Shown here in pieces: positions 60,952 to 64,000 of a stretch of 64,000 nt of DNA (positions are counted from its first letter, which is position 1; each line of letters starts with the position of its first letter). The stretch is from Labrys wisconsinensis (GTDB lineage Bacteria > Pseudomonadota > Alphaproteobacteria > Rhizobiales > Labraceae): assembly GCF_030814995.1 (NCBI RefSeq), contig NZ_JAUSVX010000001.1:930001-994000 (forward strand), read 5' to 3'. The notes below the pieces were generated by a model. That model saw only the letters and a list, made by a program, of their open reading frames with translations. It made no database searches and had not been told where the DNA came from. Position numbers and translations under genes: made by a program.

Positions 60952-62244
60952 TCAGGAGAACCTGTCCTGCAGCCGGTGCAGGGGATGGATGCGCCGCGCC
61001 ACCTGCACGGCGACCGCATGGCCCGGCACGAGCCTCAGATCCGTCACCGGCAGCGGCATCTGATCGTCCGTGAGCCGGCCCGCCAGCCAGGCGCCGACGC
61101 GCTGGCCGAGGGTCAGCGACAGGGCGACGCCACGGCCGGAATAGATGCCGGCGAAGACCACGCCGGGGGCGAGACGCATCAGCCTGGGCTTGCGGTCGGG
61201 CACCACGCCGAACACGCCTTCCCAATATTCGGTGACCTTCGGCGCCGGGCCGAGCTGCGGGAACGCCTTGGCCAGCATGCGGCTGGTCGCGGCGAGGCCC
61301 CGGCTGCGGGCCTTGGCCCAGACCGTGTGGGTGCCGCCGGTGACGATGCGGAACTCCGCGTCGTAGTTGAAGTAGCGCATGTCCCGCCGCGTGTCGGAGA
61401 CGGCGGGATTGCCCTGGAGGATGGTCGCGCGTGCCGCTTCGGGCAGCGGCTCGCTCGCCGCCTGGTAGACCTGGAGCGGGATGACCGCCTCGGCGAGCTT
61501 CGGCCAGAACGCCCCGGTGAGGGCGTTGGAGGCGAGCAGCACCTGACGCGCCAGCAGCGAGCCGCCCGACGTGCGCAGCCGCCAGCGCGGCCCCTCCGGC
61601 GTCACGGCGCTGACCAGCGAGCGCTCGAACAGCGCCACCCCGGCGCGCTCGGCCGCCGCGGCGAGGCCCTGGGCCAGGGCATAGGGATTGACGTGCCCGC
61701 CCTCGGCCGCGATCCAGCCGCCGAGATAGGCGCTGCCGACGCGCTGCGAGGCTTCGGCCGCGTCGAGCCAGGCGACGTCGGCGCCGAACGCCTTCCAGCC
61801 CTCGTAGAATTGCCGGCCGCGCGCCAGCGCCTGCGGCGAATGCGCCGGCTGGATCCAGCCTTGCTGCACGCCGTCGCAGCGGATGCCGTGGCGCTCGATC
61901 AGGCCGAAGGCGGTGCGGGACGCCTCGGCCACCATGGCGTTGTAGCGCTCGCCGAGGACGCGCCCGAACGCCGCTTCGATCTCGGCCGGCGTCGCCTTGG
62001 AATGGTGTGGGATCACCAGGCCGTTGTTGCGGCCCGAGGCGGCCGAGCCGACCTCGTTGCCCTCCAGCACCGCCACCGACAGGCCCGCCTCGGCCATGGC
62101 CAGCGCCGGCGACAGCCCGGTGAATCCGGCGCCGACCACGGCAACGTCGACCTCGCGGTCGCCGGCGAGGGCGGGCCGCACCACGTGCGGCTCCTTCGAG
62201 GTCTTGCGCCAGAGATGCGGCGTCTGCCAGTCGATCTCAAACAT
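60952..62244 (-). CDS. FAD-dependent oxidoreductase, DAO type
   Basis: 430-residue D-amino-acid-oxidase-fold flavoprotein. VDVAVVGAGFTGLSPALAMAEAGLSVAVLEGNEVGSAASGRNNGLVIP is the FAD motif with the typical SGRN(N/G)G extension of the PuuB/ordL (gamma-glutamylputrescine oxidase) and glycine/sarcosine oxidase group. EYWEGVFGVVPDRKPRL and VFAGIYSGRGVALSLTLGQRVGAWLAG close the FAD domain. It overlaps LivF by 8 bases and so is in the same operon as a branched-chain-type importer, suggesting that it oxidises the imported amine or amino acid. Confidence 0.9.
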   Translation of the reverse strand: MFEIDWQTPHLWRKTSKEPHVVRPALAGDREVDVAVVGAGFTGLSPALAMAEAGLSVAVLEGNEVGSAASGRNNGLVIPHHSKATPAEIEAAFGRVLGERYNAMVAEASRTAFGLIERHGIRCDGVQQGWIQPAHSPQALARGRQFYEGWKAFGADVAWLDAAEASQRVGSAYLGGWIAAEGGHVNPYALAQGLAAAAERAGVALFERSLVSAVTPEGPRWRLRTSGGSLLARQVLLASNALTGAFWPKLAEAVIPLQVYQAASEPLPEAARATILQGNPAVSDTRRDMRYFNYDAEFRIVTGGTHTVWAKARSRGLAATSRMLAKAFPQLGPAPKVTEYWEGVFGVVPDRKPRLMRLAPGVVFAGIYSGRGVALSLTLGQRVGAWLAGRLTDDQMPLPVTDLRLVPGHAVAVQVARRIHPLHRLQDRFS

Positions 62245-62989
62245 GCAGCGTGTCTTCGAGCGGGGCGGCGCCGAGATAGAGCTCGTTGAGGGCGCTGTGC
62301 GCCGCGATCTCCTGGGCCGGGCCTTCGAGCCGGCAGCGGCCGGCCGTCAGGAGATAGGCGTGGTCGCCGCATTCCAGCGCCAGCTGCACGTTCTGCTCGA
62401 CCAGCAGCACCGAGATGCCGGATTGCGACAGGTCGAGGATGATGCGGAAGATCTGGTGGATCACCTTGGGGGCGAGGCCGAGCGAGGGCTCGTCCAGCAT
62501 CAGGAGCTTGGGCTCGGCCATCAGCGCCCGGCCGATCGCCAGCATCTGCTGCTGGCCGCCGGACATGCGGCTCGCCGGAGCGTTGCGCCGCTCCTTCAGG
62601 ATCGGGAACAGGGTGAAGACGTCCTCGCGCAGCGCCTCGAAGCCGCGCGGCCCGCGCCGGACATGGGCGGCGACCAGGTTCTCCTCCACGGTGAGGCGCT
62701 GGAAGATCTGCCGCCCCTCCGGGCAATGGGCGAGGCCGCGGCGCACCACCGCCTCGGGGCGCAGGCCGGTGATGTCCTGCCCGTCGAAGCGGATCGTGCC
62801 GGCGCTGACGCGGGCGACGCCGGAGATGGCGTTGAGCAGCGTGGTCTTGCCGGCGCCGTTGGCGCCGAGCACCACCACGATCTCGCCCGCGTTCAGCTCA
62901 AGATCGATGTCCGACAGGATCCCGACGCGGCCGTAGCCCGCGCCGAGCCCGTCGATCCTGAGCAGCGGTCCGGATGTCGTCGAGGTCAT
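62237..62989 (-). CDS. livF: Branched-chain amino-acid-type ABC transporter ATP-binding protein (LivF)
   Basis: 250-residue ATPase. Walker A GANGAGKTT, the LivF-type GRQIFQRLTVEENLVAAHVRRG segment, signature MSGGQQQMLAIGRALM, Walker B LLMLDEPSLGLAP, and ISVLLVEQNVQLALECGDHAYLLTAGR are all typical. HAAT-family importers carry branched-chain amino acids, urea, amides or polyamines. Its first 92 bases overlap the 3' end of the livG reading frame as sequenced, see livG. Confidence 0.93.
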   Translation of the reverse strand: MTSTTSGPLLRIDGLGAGYGRVGILSDIDLELNAGEIVVVLGANGAGKTTLLNAISGVARVSAGTIRFDGQDITGLRPEAVVRRGLAHCPEGRQIFQRLTVEENLVAAHVRRGPRGFEALREDVFTLFPILKERRNAPASRMSGGQQQMLAIGRALMAEPKLLMLDEPSLGLAPKVIHQIFRIILDLSQSGISVLLVEQNVQLALECGDHAYLLTAGRCRLEGPAQEIAAHSALNELYLGAAPLEDTLHV

Positions 62990-63743
62990 TCGCCGTCCCC
63001 AGATAGGCTTGTTGGACGTCAGGATTCGCCTGCACCTCAGCAGGCGTGCCCTGGAACAGGAGCTTGCCGTGATGCAGCACGACGATGCGGTCGCACAGCT
63101 TCATGACGAGGTCCATGTCGTGTTCCACCACCAGCATGATGCGGTCGGGGTGGCGCAGCGCCGCGAGGCGCGTCGTCAGCTCCGCCGTCTCGGCATGGTT
63201 GAGGCCCGCTGCCGGCTCGTCGAGCAGCAGCACGCGCGGCTCGCGCACCAGCGCCCGGGCGATCTCCAGCATGCGCTGGCGGCCATAGGACAGGCTCGAA
63301 GCCTCCTGGTCGGCATAGCCCGCAAGCTCGAAGCGGTCGAGCCCGGCCCGGCAGAGCGCCCGGCGCTCGGCCCGGCGCCGCCGGGCGTAGGGCGGCCACA
63401 GCACCTCCTGCCAGGCCCGCCCGGCATCGACGGGATAGAGGCAGACCTCCAGGTTCTCCAGGGCGGTCATCTGGTCGAACAGGCGGATGTTCTGATAGGT
63501 GCGGGCGACGCCGGCCAGGCTGATCTGGTGCTTCTTCAGGCCGCTGATGCGCCGGCCGTCGAGGCAGATCTCGCCGTCCGAGACCGAATAGGAGCCGGCG
63601 GTCATGTTGATCAGCGTCGACTTGCCCGCCCCGTTCGGGCCGATCACGCCGTGGATCAGGCCCGGCTCGAAGGTGGCGCTGACGCCGTCGATGGCGACGA
63701 GCTCGCCGTAGCGCTTGGTGAGCTTTTCGAAGACGAGGCTCAT
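62898..63743 (-). CDS. livG: Branched-chain amino-acid-type ABC transporter ATP-binding protein (LivG), probable 3' frameshift
   Basis: 281 residues as sequenced. Walker A GPNGAGKST, LivG-type RTYQNIRLFDQMTALENLEV, signature LSYGRQRMLEIARAL, LLLDEPAAGLN, and IMLVVEHDMDLVMKLCDRIVVLHHGK are present. The family normally ends soon after AYLG. Here the frame continues 30 residues into livF. Adding one C to the run at 62997-63000 (+ strand) would give YLGDGE-stop and an ATGA junction with livF. A natural frameshift or a base-calling error is likely. Confidence 0.9.
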   Translation of the reverse strand: MSLVFEKLTKRYGELVAIDGVSATFEPGLIHGVIGPNGAGKSTLINMTAGSYSVSDGEICLDGRRISGLKKHQISLAGVARTYQNIRLFDQMTALENLEVCLYPVDAGRAWQEVLWPPYARRRRAERRALCRAGLDRFELAGYADQEASSLSYGRQRMLEIARALVREPRVLLLDEPAAGLNHAETAELTTRLAALRHPDRIMLVVEHDMDLVMKLCDRIVVLHHGKLLFQGTPAEVQANPDVQQAYLGTANDLDDIRTAAQDRRARRGLRPRRDPVGHRS

Positions 63744-64000
63744 CGGCGCAGCAGGGCTCCGATGAGCTTCTCCGGACCGAAGCTCCGGGGCACCAGCCCC
63801 TGCGGCCGGGCGATGATCAGCACGATCATCAGGCCGCCGAGGAAGAGGATGCGCCATTCCGCGAATTCGCGCAGCACCTCGGGCAGCAGCAGCAGCACCG
63901 CCGCGCCGGCGATGATGCCGAGGATGTTGCCGATGCCGCCGATGACGATCATCAGGACGATCAGCACCGATTCCTGGAAGGTGAAGCTCTCCGGGCTGAC
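63740..64000 (-). CDS. livM: Branched-chain amino-acid-type ABC transporter permease (LivM), 3' part
   Basis: The last 86 residues of an inner-membrane permease; the frame is open to the window edge. SPESFTFQESVLIVLMIVIGGIGNILGIIAGAAVLLLLPEVLREF is the conserved final third of LivM (S.xxSxxxLxMVvlGGxGsxxGPxxGA). It ends KLIGALLRR and overlaps livG by 4 bases. Together with livG, livF and the DAO-type oxidase it forms a leftward operon. Confidence 0.93.
   Translation of the reverse strand, partial: VSPESFTFQESVLIVLMIVIGGIGNILGIIAGAAVLLLLPEVLREFAEWRILFLGGLMIVLIIARPQGLVPRSFGPEKLIGALLRR

Overview
The window is uniformly GC-rich, gene-dense DNA. Genes form short co-directional runs that very often overlap by 1-4 bases (ATGA or TGATG). 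The content is dominated by ABC importers, one-component regulators and NAD/FAD oxidoreductases. Together with rhizobial-type intergenic palindromes, this suggests the chromosome or a large replicon of a Hyphomicrobiales (Rhizobiales) alphaproteobacterium with a broad catabolic range. The genus cannot be fixed from the sequence. No rRNA, tRNA, CRISPR array, transposase, prophage or origin was seen.

Region by region: 1-6.9 kb holds a CUT2 sugar importer (ATPase truncated by the window edge), a small dimeric-barrel protein, 6-phosphogluconate dehydrogenase and a LacI regulator. 7.4-10.9 kb is a polar amino-acid importer with a RidA protein behind a double operator. 10.9-15.2 kb has a PdxH-like oxidase, a HAD phosphatase, a PhnF-like regulator with tandem operators, an EamA exporter and a PCMT-like methyltransferase. 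15.3-22.3 kb has IclR, an SDR, a diverged histidinol-dehydrogenase homologue, a HutC-like repressor and a TauABC-like importer. AmpG and a low-GC orphan gene follow. 24.5-31.5 kb is a hydroxamate-type siderophore uptake cluster (esterase, fused FhuB, FhuD, TonB receptor, FhuC). 31.6-33.2 kb is a divergent SDR/TetR pair around an 18-bp palindrome.

33.3-43.9 kb is a ten-gene minus-strand catabolic cluster: CUT2 importer, HpsN-like dehydrogenase, LacI, an unknown Cys-rich-tail protein, metallo-beta-lactamase-fold hydrolase, 3-hydroxyacyl-CoA-dehydrogenase-family enzyme and SDR. Matching LacI-type operators precede both the ATPase gene and the binding-protein gene. 44.1-50.9 kb is a CUT1 importer operon with an IolE-like isomerase, a NagB-like protein and a ROK kinase. 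It shares a nearly identical palindromic operator with the ROK repressor/oxidoreductase pair at 51.1-53.5 kb. 53.6-57.9 kb is a coupled trio: aspartate-dehydrogenase-like protein, a large protein ending in a canonical B12-binding domain, and an FAD dehydrogenase. I know of no described pathway with this set, and it is the best candidate for a new system. 58-64 kb has a small conserved protein, a ureohydrolase with a Cys in place of a metal-binding His, an ABC-F ATPase, a DAO-type oxidase and LivF/LivG/LivM, where livG appears frameshifted.

Most of the window is therefore uptake plus oxidation of unidentified small polar compounds, each module paired with its own repressor. Operator sharing, coupling and gene order support the module boundaries. 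Substrates are inferred only at class level.
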